Shown here: positions 13,312-21,001 of the stretch, one piece after another
Layout: every line of letters starts with the position of its first letter
Position numbering within the stretch: position 1 is the stretch's first letter
DNA from: a virus
IMG/VR virus record: IMGVR_UViG_3300011440_000200
Coordinates: 1-21,751 of that record
Strand: one strand, 5' to 3'
Length of the DNA stretch: 21,751 nt
The notes under the pieces: generated by a model
The model's input: the letters and a program-made list of their open reading frames with translations, nothing else
The model's database searches: none
What the model was told of the DNA's origin: nothing
Made by a program: the position numbers and the translations under genes

Positions 13312-14624
13312 TAGGGCACCGTCCGTTCGATCCAGGAGGTGGAAACCGCATGGCTCGGGGTTCCGTAGTCGAGCTGGATCACGTCCAAGACCTTCTGGAA
13401 GGAGCCTCCGTCTGGAGAGTATCCAGTACCGAGTCGGTCTCTACCGGGCCACTCGAAGGTGATGAACTTGGTTCCGAAGCCCTGGGTGGGAGCCGTGCTT
13501 CCAGAGAAGCCGTTGATCTCGGCCAGATAGACTCGGTCCCGTTCGTCCAGGTTCGAGACAGATCCAACAGAGTCGTAGTAGTCCCGCACGGGGAGCACGT
13601 TGGTGGCACCGGTTGCGGGCCAGGTGAATACCACGTTCCCGTCTTCGTCCGTCACACCATCGAGGACCGCTCCATCCACGTCCGAGGTCATATAGACGGG
13701 GATGCCGGACACGGAGTTCCCGGTCGGATCCACCACCTTCACATCATAGGATCGGAAGTCTGCGACACCGTCCTGGGGCAACACAATCCCACCGGAAAAG
13801 GCGATTCTCGGCACGCCAGGGGTGTCGCTCCATCGAATGTTGTTCAGGGTCCAGAATGGGGTTTGGGTGCTGCATCGTAGGTCCGCTACCGTTGGGGCCC
13901 CCGACAGTTGAATGTCCCCAAGGACTACGTTGGAGGCCGCGGAAGATAAAAACGAGCCTGGGGCCGTACAAGCCAGGATATTCCCACCTCCCGAAGTCAC
14001 AAACGAAGCGGTGATGATGTTCCCGGTGCCTGCACTTACCAGGGAGTTGTTCCACAGTTCGAGTGCCGTTCCCGTGGAATTGCCCAGCACGAAGGAGGAG
14101 CCAGCTTGCAGTATGCACCCGGCCACCGTCATCGAGAGGCCCGTACCGTTCAGGAACTGAATCTGGACTGTCGAGTCGATGGCGGTGCCGTAGAGATTCA
14201 CCGTGCCCCGGAAGATGAGGTTTGCGCTCATGTGGATGGAGCCGCCGTTTTTCCCGGACATCCGTTCCCCGGTCCCGATCTTGGTTCCCATGGTGAACGA
14301 TGTGGTGGTGGCATTCGCGGTCGTGAAAGCGAGCCTTGACCCGATGACGAAGAGGTCAGCGTCGGTAGCATCCACGAACGAAGTGGCTGCCGTGTTGCCT
14401 GCGGTGGGGTGCCCGATCGTGACCAAGACCGCGGGAAGGTACTGACGATTCGTGGCGCTATAGGTCGCCCCAGCCGCAGACTGAAGGCGTGGGAAATCTA
14501 CTGGGAAAGTCGTGTTGCACTCTAGCCACGTATGAGGCGAGCCTGCCGCATGTCCCCCAGTGGCGTCGGCATCATCGTAGCAGTAGATGGCCGTCCCCGC
14601 CCCGCCAGGCTGGAACCATCCCAT
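13311..14624 (-). CDS. Beta-rich virion protein with Ig/transthyretin-like domain (437 aa)
   Basis: ATG 14624 follows the previous TAG directly. Residues 60-290 are rich in Gly, Thr, Ser, Asn and Val with short strands (SIHMSANLIFRGTVNLYGT, NIITASFVTSGGGNILAC), consistent with a beta-helix or beta-prism. Residues about 292-337 (YDVKVVDPTGNSVSGIPVYMTSD...DGVTDEDGNVVFTW) match the pattern of an Ig-like or transthyretin-like repeat often found on phage surfaces. The last residues are SWIERTVP, the same motif as in the next gene. I infer a head or tail surface protein or fibre. An enzyme function is not suggested. Confidence 0.65.
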   Translation of the reverse strand: MGWFQPGGAGTAIYCYDDADATGGHAAGSPHTWLECNTTFPVDFPRLQSAAGATYSATNRQYLPAVLVTIGHPTAGNTAATSFVDATDADLFVIGSRLAFTTANATTTSFTMGTKIGTGERMSGKNGGSIHMSANLIFRGTVNLYGTAIDSTVQIQFLNGTGLSMTVAGCILQAGSSFVLGNSTGTALELWNNSLVSAGTGNIITASFVTSGGGNILACTAPGSFLSSAASNVVLGDIQLSGAPTVADLRCSTQTPFWTLNNIRWSDTPGVPRIAFSGGIVLPQDGVADFRSYDVKVVDPTGNSVSGIPVYMTSDVDGAVLDGVTDEDGNVVFTWPATGATNVLPVRDYYDSVGSVSNLDERDRVYLAEINGFSGSTAPTQGFGTKFITFEWPGRDRLGTGYSPDGGSFQKVLDVIQLDYGTPSHAVSTSWIERTVP

Positions 14625-14843
14625 CTACGGGAGACCCGCTGCCAAGGTCTTGATCTGGGCGATCACCGCGGCGCGTTCTGCCAGTTTCGCCGCTCTCTGG
14701 GGTCCGGTCAGCGTGTAGTAAGTCTCCCCCTCAATGTCCTCGCTGGGAATGGGAGAGACCGTGGTCGCCACAGCCGCCTGTGTGATCCGGACCGCCTTCA
14801 TGGAGAGCTTCGAGATCGTTACCAGGTCTTCAACGAGCGCCAA
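14625..14843 (-). CDS. Small helical protein, TTG start (72 aa)
   Basis: The start is TTG 14843 with GAGGAGAG eight bases upstream, a single base after the methyltransferase stop. The 72 residues form an N-terminal helix (VEDLVTISKLSMKAVRITQAA), a Pro/Glu turn (SPIPSEDIEGETYY) and a C-terminal helix (AAKLAERAAVIAQIKTLA). It stops at TAG just before the ATG of the 437-residue gene. Helical small proteins here could be chaperones or minor virion parts; I recognise no family. Confidence 0.6.
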   Translation of the reverse strand: MALVEDLVTISKLSMKAVRITQAAVATTVSPIPSEDIEGETYYTLTGPQRAAKLAERAAVIAQIKTLAAGLP

Positions 14844-14844
14844 T

Positions 14845-15336
14845 CTACACTCTCCTCATCACATGCCAGCCGCAGACGAAGCGGGGTGCGCCGGTGGTGA
14901 AGGCGTAGGTCTTCTCCCGTACGAGTCCTGGGATGTCCTCCGGGACGGCGGGCTGCATCATCCCGAAGCAACCTCCCACCTTCAAGATTCTCCTGACCTC
15001 TTTCAGAATCTCGAACTCTGTCGGGAGCTTGTTCGGGATGCCGTAGAAGGCCTGGTTGAAAAGTTCGCTTACCGGAGGATCGCTCATGACCCACTCCACC
15101 GAGCCGTCCTCGAGCGGGGTGTGCCTGACATCGCAGCAGTGAGTGGGGTTCGTCTCGGGCCTAAGGTCCACGGTGATACCCCGTCTCACCGCGCCCCCGA
15201 AGAGATGCACCACTCGATCCGGGTCTGTGACTCCCAATCGCTCGAACGCCCAGGCCAGGAATCCGCCCGTGGGGTATCCGGTATCCTCGTCTCCGAGGAA
15301 CTCGACTTCCAGGATCTCGTCCAGGACTACTCTCAA
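14845..15336 (-). CDS. SAM methyltransferase-like protein (163 aa)
   Basis: The chosen start is TTG 15336, overlapping the upstream TGA as TTGA, because the frame further upstream runs over the previous gene. HLFGGAV (44-50) stands where the glycine-rich SAM loop (motif I) is expected, followed by an acidic VDLRPE strand. DPPVSE (86-91) fits the D-P-P-x catalytic motif of N-methyltransferases. EILKEVRRILKVGG is the helix and turn typical of class I methyltransferases. The length is short for a DNA methyltransferase and no target-recognition domain is visible. The substrate (DNA base, protein or small molecule) is open. It is unusual between structural genes. Confidence 0.65.
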   Translation of the reverse strand: MRVVLDEILEVEFLGDEDTGYPTGGFLAWAFERLGVTDPDRVVHLFGGAVRRGITVDLRPETNPTHCCDVRHTPLEDGSVEWVMSDPPVSELFNQAFYGIPNKLPTEFEILKEVRRILKVGGCFGMMQPAVPEDIPGLVREKTYAFTTGAPRFVCGWHVMRRV

Positions 15337-15590
15337 TCGGTGAAGATCGCTATGGTGAAGGCGTCCGCCGCCGTGAGCGCGCCGATCGTGAGAACTCCCG
15401 TTGACGCCACATATGCGAACGTCACCGCCGTCCGAGGCGTGGCGGACGTGAAGACCGGATAGCCTACCGAGACCAGGGCCTTCCCTGCCGGTAGCGTGAC
15501 GGTTTCCGTTGCGCCTGCTGCGGAAGCGCAAGTGACCAGGTACATTTTCCCATTCCCGAGGTGAGCAACTTTGCTAACGGTATTCGCCAC
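15333..15590 (-). CDS. Small beta-rich structural protein (85 aa)
   Basis: GTG 15590 follows AAGGAGA about nine bases upstream, part of which overlaps the end of the previous gene. The 85 residues are mostly short beta strands rich in Ala, Thr and Val (GKMYLVTCASAAGATETVTLP, TAVTFAYVASTGVLTIGALTAADAFTIAIF). Size, composition and place soon after the capsid gene fit a head-decoration or similar small virion protein, which is inference. Its stop overlaps the TTG start of the methyltransferase-like gene. Confidence 0.65.
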   Translation of the reverse strand: MANTVSKVAHLGNGKMYLVTCASAAGATETVTLPAGKALVSVGYPVFTSATPRTAVTFAYVASTGVLTIGALTAADAFTIAIFTD

Positions 15591-15594
15591 CTAG

Positions 15595-16017
15595 TTAGTC
15601 TCCTTCACAGTGGCAGCTCTGCACCTTGGAGTGGCCGCAGGGCTTGTGCCACGGCATCTGGGGCATCGTGATTCCGGGCCGGAGCCGGTGCTGGCATAAG
15701 CCCGGATACGTGGCTCGGAGCATTTGTTCTTTGTCGGCTCGGATGAGATCCGAGGACCCGTCCGCTCTCGTGATCCTCAGGTCCCCGCCGTTATCGTTCC
15801 ACTCCTTCATCCCTTCGTGAATCATCTGGGGTGCGGAGTCCTTGAAGATGCCTTTCAGCTCCTTCACGTACTTCACCCCTCGAGCCTTGATCTCCCACTG
15901 AGGGATCCGCTTCTCCGTGACGGTGCCGTCCGGGTTGACGGTTTGCTCGATCCGAGGTGGGAGATCGATCTTCTCGATCCCCTCCTTCTCGGGCTCTTTA
16001 GTTAGCAGTTTGCTCAA
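15595..16017 (-). CDS. Protein with Cys/His-rich C-terminus, TTG start (140 aa)
   Basis: The frame begins at TTG 16017 and overlaps the previous gene by 20 bases, with AGGTGG just upstream. Residues 40-100 are basic/acidic and helical (VKYVKELKGIFKDSAPQMIHEGMKEW). The last 35 residues hold C108, H110, H124, C127, H129, C135 and C137 (CQH...HKPCGH...CHC), a likely metal site. The family is not recognised. With the upstream 208-residue protein it forms a Cys-rich pair directly behind the capsid gene. Confidence 0.65.
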   Translation of the reverse strand: MSKLLTKEPEKEGIEKIDLPPRIEQTVNPDGTVTEKRIPQWEIKARGVKYVKELKGIFKDSAPQMIHEGMKEWNDNGGDLRITRADGSSDLIRADKEQMLRATYPGLCQHRLRPGITMPQMPWHKPCGHSKVQSCHCEGD

Positions 16018-16624
16018 CCGCCACCTTCTTTGGGCGTCCGCGCTTCGGCTTCGGAGGCTGCTTCAAGTGGTCGTAGAACGGGGCCAGGTCCTGCACCTCG
16101 GTCTGAATGACGAGATGCTTCCCCAGCTTTCCCGTTACCGGGTCTATTTCACGGGTATTCCCTGGGATCGAGGTTCGATCGGTCAGGATCTGCCAGCCAT
16201 CCTGCAAGTAGTGAGTCGAGGACGTTGGCCTGCCTTGCTGCGAGATGCCGCAATAGACCACATGACATGGCGCTGAATCGACCGCCCCATTTTTCTCTAT
16301 GATGACATTGACGGGGCCGATCCTCCCGTACTGAATGAGAATCGGACACCCGCCGCCAATCGATGCAAGACACCCCAGCCCCACTTCATCCCCGCCCTTA
16401 CCACACGTCCTCACATGGGGCTGGGGGACCGCCATGAGTTCCGGAATCAGTTTCAGCGGGAATCCCGGGTAGCGTTGCCCAGAGATTGGGACAATCGTCT
16501 TCGAGTCGCTGTTGACCTTCATCCTTCCCGCAACTGGATGCTGGATGTAGGTGAAGCGGGCAGCCGGAGATGTGAACGGCGTCCGGTTGGGGTCAAACGC
16601 TGTCTGGCTCTTCGGCTGCCCCAT
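15998..16624 (-). CDS. Cys-rich protein with AT-hook-like C-terminus (208 aa)
   Basis: ATG 16624 follows AAGGGAG fused to the capsid stop (TAAGGGAG), so the open frame upstream of it is not used. Residues C74, C85, C93, C120 and C125 sit in Gly-rich loops (CGKGGDEVGLGC, IGGGC, CHVVYC), suggesting a metal-bound core. Near the end KPKRGRPKK (192-200) resembles an AT-hook or basic DNA-binding tail. Directly downstream of the capsid gene one would expect a head-completion, decoration or packaging-related protein. None of the usual families is recognisable, so the function is open. Confidence 0.65.
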   Translation of the reverse strand: MGQPKSQTAFDPNRTPFTSPAARFTYIQHPVAGRMKVNSDSKTIVPISGQRYPGFPLKLIPELMAVPQPHVRTCGKGGDEVGLGCLASIGGGCPILIQYGRIGPVNVIIEKNGAVDSAPCHVVYCGISQQGRPTSSTHYLQDGWQILTDRTSIPGNTREIDPVTGKLGKHLVIQTEVQDLAPFYDHLKQPPKPKRGRPKKVAVEQTAN

Positions 16625-16635
16625 AACGTACTCCC

Positions 16636-17487
16636 TTACGTGGTGGTCGTGACGATATGCACGCCGCCCGTGGTCTCGTGGAGCACCTTGCAGGCGTACA
16701 TGGTAGAAGCCACGACACGGGTGGAGAGATCGGTCCTCTCCATCTCGATCTTCGGGCGGTTCTTCCGCACGAGGACGATCGACTTCTTGGAGAGGATCAC
16801 ATTGCGAAGCGTGGTCGATAGCAGCACGTTCTTCGTGAAGTTGAAGTTGACCCCGAACGCCATGCCGACATTGCCGGTCTTGGCGGACGAGTTGGACTCG
16901 CCACGCACGGACGCGGTGTAGAAGTCCGCGATCCCCATGATCGTGTCCCACATCTGGGGGTGATACCAGCCGTCCAGCTGGCCGAGCTGCACCTTGTCTC
17001 CGCCGTTCGTGAGGATCTTGGAGACCAGGGTGTGGAAGTTTCCTTCGGTGAACGCCCCGCCGTCCGTCTGGCTATTGGTCGTGAAGTTGACCGCCTGGGC
17101 CAGAATATCGATGTCGATCTGCTGGTAGAGGGCCTCGGCCAGTGCAGGTGTGTAGGTCCGCACCGTGTCATAGGCTGTGGTGAGAAGAACGTCTTCGAGG
17201 AGAATCATGGCCGCGTAGGTCACGGTCGGGGTGACTTCCACCTCGGTCGGCGTGCCAGCTACGGAGTTGGCGATCGCCACGGACATCGCAGCGCCTAGAG
17301 CGGTCGCGGGAATGGCCTCCACGATCGGGAAGTTGACCTTGAAGCCAGGGCCGAAGTAGGTCTCTCCGGTATCCCAGATCGACTTCGTAACGCCACGGGT
17401 GTTATTGACCGCATACTCGGGCTGTGCGGCCCAGAGTTCGGAGAGTAGCTTTGCCGCAGTGGTTTGAGTTGTTGGAGCGTGAGCCAA
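16636..17487 (-). CDS. Major capsid protein (283 aa), TTG start
   Basis: The start is TTG 17487: a TAG stop in the same frame lies directly before it, GAGGAG stands six bases upstream, and the next Met is about 69 residues in. The product has the size and texture of an HK97-fold coat protein: an N-terminal arm (SELWAAQPEYAV...SIWDTGETYFGPGFKVNFP), a central region with VTPTVTYAAMILLEDVLL and a long helix (TPALAEALYQQIDIDILAQ), and a mixed beta/loop C-terminal half. The gene follows a scaffold-like gene, the standard order. Prior to assembly it would be soluble in the cytoplasm. Fold is inferred from context. Confidence 0.8.
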   Translation of the reverse strand: MAHAPTTQTTAAKLLSELWAAQPEYAVNNTRGVTKSIWDTGETYFGPGFKVNFPIVEAIPATALGAAMSVAIANSVAGTPTEVEVTPTVTYAAMILLEDVLLTTAYDTVRTYTPALAEALYQQIDIDILAQAVNFTTNSQTDGGAFTEGNFHTLVSKILTNGGDKVQLGQLDGWYHPQMWDTIMGIADFYTASVRGESNSSAKTGNVGMAFGVNFNFTKNVLLSTTLRNVILSKKSIVLVRKNRPKIEMERTDLSTRVVASTMYACKVLHETTGGVHIVTTTT

Positions 17488-17500
17488 CTAAATCTCCTCG

Positions 17501-18334
17501 TTACCCGGAGCTGACCTTCGTTCCATCGGAGAGTCCCCTGAATCCTGGGGCGAGCGATTCGAGCGCGGCCTGGAGTCTCATGGACTTCTGTTCGGGGCTC
17601 TCGCCATCTCGATCCGCAATGATGTCCTGGATCGATCCGAACTGGTTCATGACAGGCGGCGTGCTTGGGGCCATGCCTGACGGAATGACGATCGGTGCTC
17701 TCGGGTTTCGGTTGGGGTCCCCATATTGATAGGGCGACGGACGGTAGCCGCTGCCCGTTCCGTTCGTGCGGATTCCCATGTACCGGGCCGTGCGTTCCAC
17801 CGCTTGCGCCGGGGAAACACTCTCAGGAGGCCCGTCGGGCCAGAGTTCCGCCATGGCACCGAAGAAGGCTTCGGGCTGAATCTGGCTCTGGCTTGGAACG
17901 GCTCTCATCACGGTCTGATAGTGGGAGTTCAGTTCCTGTCCGAGTCTCTGAGCCTGGGCCGACTTCCGATCCATGTCCTGCCTCTCCCGCCTCTCCTCCA
18001 AGAACATCCGTTTCATCTCTTGGAGTTCGTTATAGACGGGGCGGACGGCGGGATCGATCTCGTAGGTTGGCTCGGGCGGCATGTACTGCCGGGTCTGCCG
18101 AGACATAGCTTCTAGCTGTGCTTCTTTGAGTTCGAGGTCCCGGGTGCGCTTTCGATTCTCCTCGTACACTCGGCGGTTTTCTTCCTGGAGCCGCATCGAG
18201 CTTTCGAGTTCATCGGGAGACATCCCATACTGCTGGGCGGCGATCTCGAGCGCAACACGCGGGTCGATCTCTTGGGGCTGCTGGGGCTGCGGCGCTGGCG
18301 GCGCTTCCTGTTCCTGCGGGACTTCCGGGTCCAT
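17501..18334 (-). CDS. Scaffold-like protein (277 aa)
   Basis: ATG 18334 follows AAGGGG and the upstream TAA. The N-terminus is a Pro/Glu/Gln linker (PQEQEAPPAPQPQQPQ), then residues 45-130 are strongly charged coiled coil (RLQEENRRVYEENRKRTRDLELKEAQLEAM, LQEMKRMFLEERRERQDM). The remainder is disordered and Pro/Gly-rich, ending in a short helical segment (SPEQKSMRLQAALESLAPG). Acidic-basic coiled coil between portal and capsid genes is the hallmark of internal scaffolds that guide procapsid assembly. There is no protease domain, so removal or cleavage of the scaffold must depend on another factor. Confidence 0.7.
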   Translation of the reverse strand: MDPEVPQEQEAPPAPQPQQPQEIDPRVALEIAAQQYGMSPDELESSMRLQEENRRVYEENRKRTRDLELKEAQLEAMSRQTRQYMPPEPTYEIDPAVRPVYNELQEMKRMFLEERRERQDMDRKSAQAQRLGQELNSHYQTVMRAVPSQSQIQPEAFFGAMAELWPDGPPESVSPAQAVERTARYMGIRTNGTGSGYRPSPYQYGDPNRNPRAPIVIPSGMAPSTPPVMNQFGSIQDIIADRDGESPEQKSMRLQAALESLAPGFRGLSDGTKVSSG

Positions 18335-18336
18335 CG

Positions 18337-18618
18337 TTACCCCTTCTGTGATTCGGGACTCATGTGTGGCTTCAAGGGATCGAGCCAGTTGTCATCGTGA
18401 AGGTTGGTCTTCTGGAACGCTCCGAGCGGTGGCGCATCAACTTCCTTCGTGGCTAGCGACACGGCTACGAGCGGTGCTGGATCATTGGTGGAATCCAACT
18501 CATGGAAGCGGTCGGCGCTCGCGGTAGAAGCGGCATCGTTCGTGGGTGTCGGGAAGCTCTGGTACCCCAACCCTTGGACGAGCGGGCCCGTGTCGATGGG
18601 TAGATCCTTACCTGCCAT
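18337..18618 (-). CDS. Hypothetical protein (93 aa)
   Basis: ATG 18618 has GGAGG fused to the preceding TAG (TAGGAGG), a strong coupling signal, and marks the true start within a longer open frame. The 93 residues are polar and low in regular structure, rich in Pro, Thr, Asn and Asp (PTPTNDAASTASADRFHELDSTNDPAPL). A short helical or strand segment (LVAVSLATKEV) lies in the middle. It precedes the scaffold gene; small virion or assembly-accessory proteins often occur there. No family is recognised. Confidence 0.6.
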   Translation of the reverse strand: MAGKDLPIDTGPLVQGLGYQSFPTPTNDAASTASADRFHELDSTNDPAPLVAVSLATKEVDAPPLGAFQKTNLHDDNWLDPLKPHMSPESQKG

Positions 18619-18626
18619 GGTCCCTC

Positions 18627-18845
18627 CTACTTCTTCTTGATCGGGGTGCGGGTCTTGGCGGCTTCTACCTCGGGCTCGGGGTGGGTGGCTTCCCACACTT
18701 CATCGATCTTGTCCTGGAGCTCCGAGAACGCCTCAGCCGGGGTCACGAGACCATCGTAGATTTTCTTGTCCAGGGTCTGGACGTAGGTCTCGATCATCTT
18801 GAACTTCTTCACGTCCTCTTCGGTGGTGCCGGTCTTCCAGGGCAT
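18627..18845 (-). CDS. Small acidic helical protein (72 aa)
   Basis: ATG 18845 overlaps the previous stop by ATGA. The 72 residues are charged and helical: TTEEDVKKFKMIETYVQTLDKKIYDGLVTPAEAFSELQ... reduces to two helices joined by a GLVTP turn, followed by a Pro/Glu/Lys tail ending PIKKK. It could be a small chaperone or portal-associated protein. Nothing in it points to an enzyme. The stop TAG carries the ribosome site for the next gene. Confidence 0.6.
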   Translation of the reverse strand: MPWKTGTTEEDVKKFKMIETYVQTLDKKIYDGLVTPAEAFSELQDKIDEVWEATHPEPEVEAAKTRTPIKKK

Positions 18846-19033
18846 CAGACTCCCCCGATGTCGTGGGCGGACGGTCCTACCGGAACCTTCTGGGTGTTCG
18901 AGGTCTCGATCACGGCCTCGATCAAGGGGCGGCCTGGATTCTTGGAGTTTCGGATTTCCTCCGAGATCTTGGTCGAGTAGGGGCTCACGTTATTGAACAT
19001 GGGGTGTTCGCACTGGCTACTGGCCTCGTTCAT
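18845..19033 (-). CDS. Small hypothetical protein (62 aa)
   Basis: ATG 19033 lies 13 bases after the portal stop, with only a weak AAGAG ribosome site; the longer open frame upstream overlaps the portal gene and is rejected. The product has a polar N-terminus (SSQCEHPMFNNVSPYS), a helix with KISEEIRNSKN, and a strand-like EAVIETS. Cys 8 and His 10 are the only candidate metal residues. It ends with an ATGA overlap into the next gene. No family is recognised. Confidence 0.55.
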   Translation of the reverse strand: MNEASSQCEHPMFNNVSPYSTKISEEIRNSKNPGRPLIEAVIETSNTQKVPVGPSAHDIGGV

Positions 19034-19046
19034 TTGCGGGCTCTTG

Positions 19047-20993
19047 TTATCCAATGGGCATCCCTCCTTCGGGCATGGGTTCCATAGCGGGCGGCGCGGG
19101 CTCAGGGGCACCAGAAGGCGGCCCGGATGCCGGAGCCATCTCCTGCTGAGTGCCGCGCCGCACCAGCATTTCCTTGATCCGTGCCGGAGGGAAGCCGATC
19201 GCCTCCAAGACATCTGGGAAGTAGGGGCTTTGCACCATCATCGGATTCGTGAGCACGGGGACGGCGTTCTGTCCGAGCAGCTTGTCCCGGAAGGCGGGCT
19301 GGGTGTTGACCTCGACCCGGACGTTTACTTTGGGGAGCTTCTTCACTTCGATCTGGATGGACTGCACTTCCGAGTTCGCCATGGTTACCGGGACTTCCTG
19401 AGCGTCCCCGTAGAACTGCTGCATCATCTGGCGAATGATGTTCCCGCCGTCACTCATGAACTGAGAGAGGCCCGAGGCGTGTCCCTTCATCCGATCGGAG
19501 AGCCGTGCGTTACTGATCTCGGCTTCCGTGGCGCTAACCGGCGGGGAGCCGCTCTGCCCCCCCAAGCTCACCGAGGAGAGTCCAGAGACCACGGTGAAGT
19601 GGTACTGGAGCGCACCCAGGACTCCGTTCCAGAGCTGCATGTCTGCAGAGGCTGGGTTGATGAAGCGAGCCTTCCCGCAGAGGTGGTCCGGGGTGGGGTG
19701 CTGCTGCTTCGGGCCGTTCCCCATGGCGGTGTAACTCTTGGCGCCGATCGGGTACTCGAATGGCCCGAACATCGCGAGCACGACACCATCGACCCCCATC
19801 GAGACGACGGTGTTCTCCGCGATCTGGAGTGACTTCAATAGACTCACATCGTTCGAGCCGTAGAAGTCTCCCGGTACTCGGTCGTGGTGGTAGACGAAGA
19901 AGGGATAGACCCCTTCCAGCTCGTATGGATTCTCTCCGTCATAGAGAAGGGTGGTGCCGGAGTAGACGATCAAGCGTCCGTAGGGATACTGGCGGCGAAC
20001 GATCTTGTTGTGCTCGATCTTCGGGGGGATGGTGACTTGTTCCAGGGTTCCGGCGCAGGTGGGGCAGGGTTCTCCGAGATCGAGTCCCGGAGTCGCGTCC
20101 TCCTCGTAGACCGTGCCGCACGAAACGCATGAGAAGCCCGGGCCCGCGTCCTTCAACATGACACTCTGTAGGTCTTCGATCAGGGACTCGTCCCGCACCC
20201 AGATGAAGGAGACGGTGGCCTTGCGTGACTTCAAGGTGTTCTGGGAGTCGATCACGAACTCCCCAGCGGTGCCGAAGATGAGATTATCGTCCGTGTTGTC
20301 TGGCTTGTAGGTCCAGCCGCCCGTGACCTGTCTGCTATTGGGCTTTACCTCGTTCGCCTTGGAAGGCCACATCTCTCGGATCGTGCTCATGTCGAGTTCG
20401 GTCTCCCAGACCACGAATCGACAGTTGGGAGAGGTGATGGAGTCGGCAGAGGGATCTCGGTAGAACTCGTCCGATCGAATATTGTGCAGGGCCAATTTCA
20501 TGGCGCCTGTAAGTGGGTCGGCCTTGGCGGAGACCATGGCGACTCCGACTCCCGAGGCAGAGCCCCAGAGGTAGGCGTCTTCTTTGACCTGCCGGAAGCG
20601 GAGCCGCGTCATCTCGTGTTCCAAGGCACTCTTCCAGAGGAGGCGATCGTAGTAGGTGCTCTGGTCGTCCAGGGGATCGCAGAAGAGTTCGGTGGGGGCC
20701 GAGCAGAGCATGGCGGCTTTGGTCTTCACGGTGGCATAGGTCCAGTTCACCACTCCCTTGAAGGCCCACTGGTCGATCTGTTTGGCCGCGCTTGTCTGGG
20801 GAGTGCCCCACTGTTCTTTCCCGAGGAGGAAGTTCCAGTTCTCCTTGAAGGACTTGACACGTTCCCCTGCGGCGGAGCGAGCGGTCTCGCAGAGAGCCTT
20901 TCCGTATCGGTATCCGGGGAGTTCTTGGTCTTGGGTCTTGATGGATTGTTCGGGGGCGATGGAGTTACCGGGGACGTCTAGGTAATCAGCCAT
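19047..20993 (-). CDS. Portal protein (648 aa) with zinc-ribbon insert
   Basis: This is the dodecameric head vertex through which DNA enters and leaves. The N-terminal region (FKENWNFLLGKEQWG, residues 49-63, then VVNWTYATVKTKAAMLCSAPTEL) is the usual portal opening. The middle has beta-rich wing segments (SGVGVAMVSAKAD, RFVVWETELDMSTIREMWPS). The second half holds the stem and clip regions (PGDFYGSNDVSLLKSLQIAENT) and a helical barrel-like stretch with ISNARLSDRMKGHASGLSQFM. A C-x-x-C pair twice (C289/C292 and C310/C313) inserts a zinc ribbon. The tail is Pro/Glu-rich. ATG 20993 has no good ribosome site; see the promoter entry upstream. Confidence 0.8.
   Translation of the reverse strand: MADYLDVPGNSIAPEQSIKTQDQELPGYRYGKALCETARSAAGERVKSFKENWNFLLGKEQWGTPQTSAAKQIDQWAFKGVVNWTYATVKTKAAMLCSAPTELFCDPLDDQSTYYDRLLWKSALEHEMTRLRFRQVKEDAYLWGSASGVGVAMVSAKADPLTGAMKLALHNIRSDEFYRDPSADSITSPNCRFVVWETELDMSTIREMWPSKANEVKPNSRQVTGGWTYKPDNTDDNLIFGTAGEFVIDSQNTLKSRKATVSFIWVRDESLIEDLQSVMLKDAGPGFSCVSCGTVYEEDATPGLDLGEPCPTCAGTLEQVTIPPKIEHNKIVRRQYPYGRLIVYSGTTLLYDGENPYELEGVYPFFVYHHDRVPGDFYGSNDVSLLKSLQIAENTVVSMGVDGVVLAMFGPFEYPIGAKSYTAMGNGPKQQHPTPDHLCGKARFINPASADMQLWNGVLGALQYHFTVVSGLSSVSLGGQSGSPPVSATEAEISNARLSDRMKGHASGLSQFMSDGGNIIRQMMQQFYGDAQEVPVTMANSEVQSIQIEVKKLPKVNVRVEVNTQPAFRDKLLGQNAVPVLTNPMMVQSPYFPDVLEAIGFPPARIKEMLVRRGTQQEMAPASGPPSGAPEPAPPAMEPMPEGGMPIG
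20055..20129 (-). other. Zinc-ribbon insert within the portal gene
   Basis: These bases encode portal residues 289-313: CVSC, an acidic 17-residue loop (GTVYEEDATPGLDLGEP), then CPTC. The spacing of two CxxC pairs is that of a rubredoxin-like or zinc-ribbon knuckle. It falls in the middle of the protein, just after the ML...GPGF strand. Whether it binds metal is inferred. Confidence 0.65.
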
Positions 20994-21001
20994 GCCGCAA
21001 C

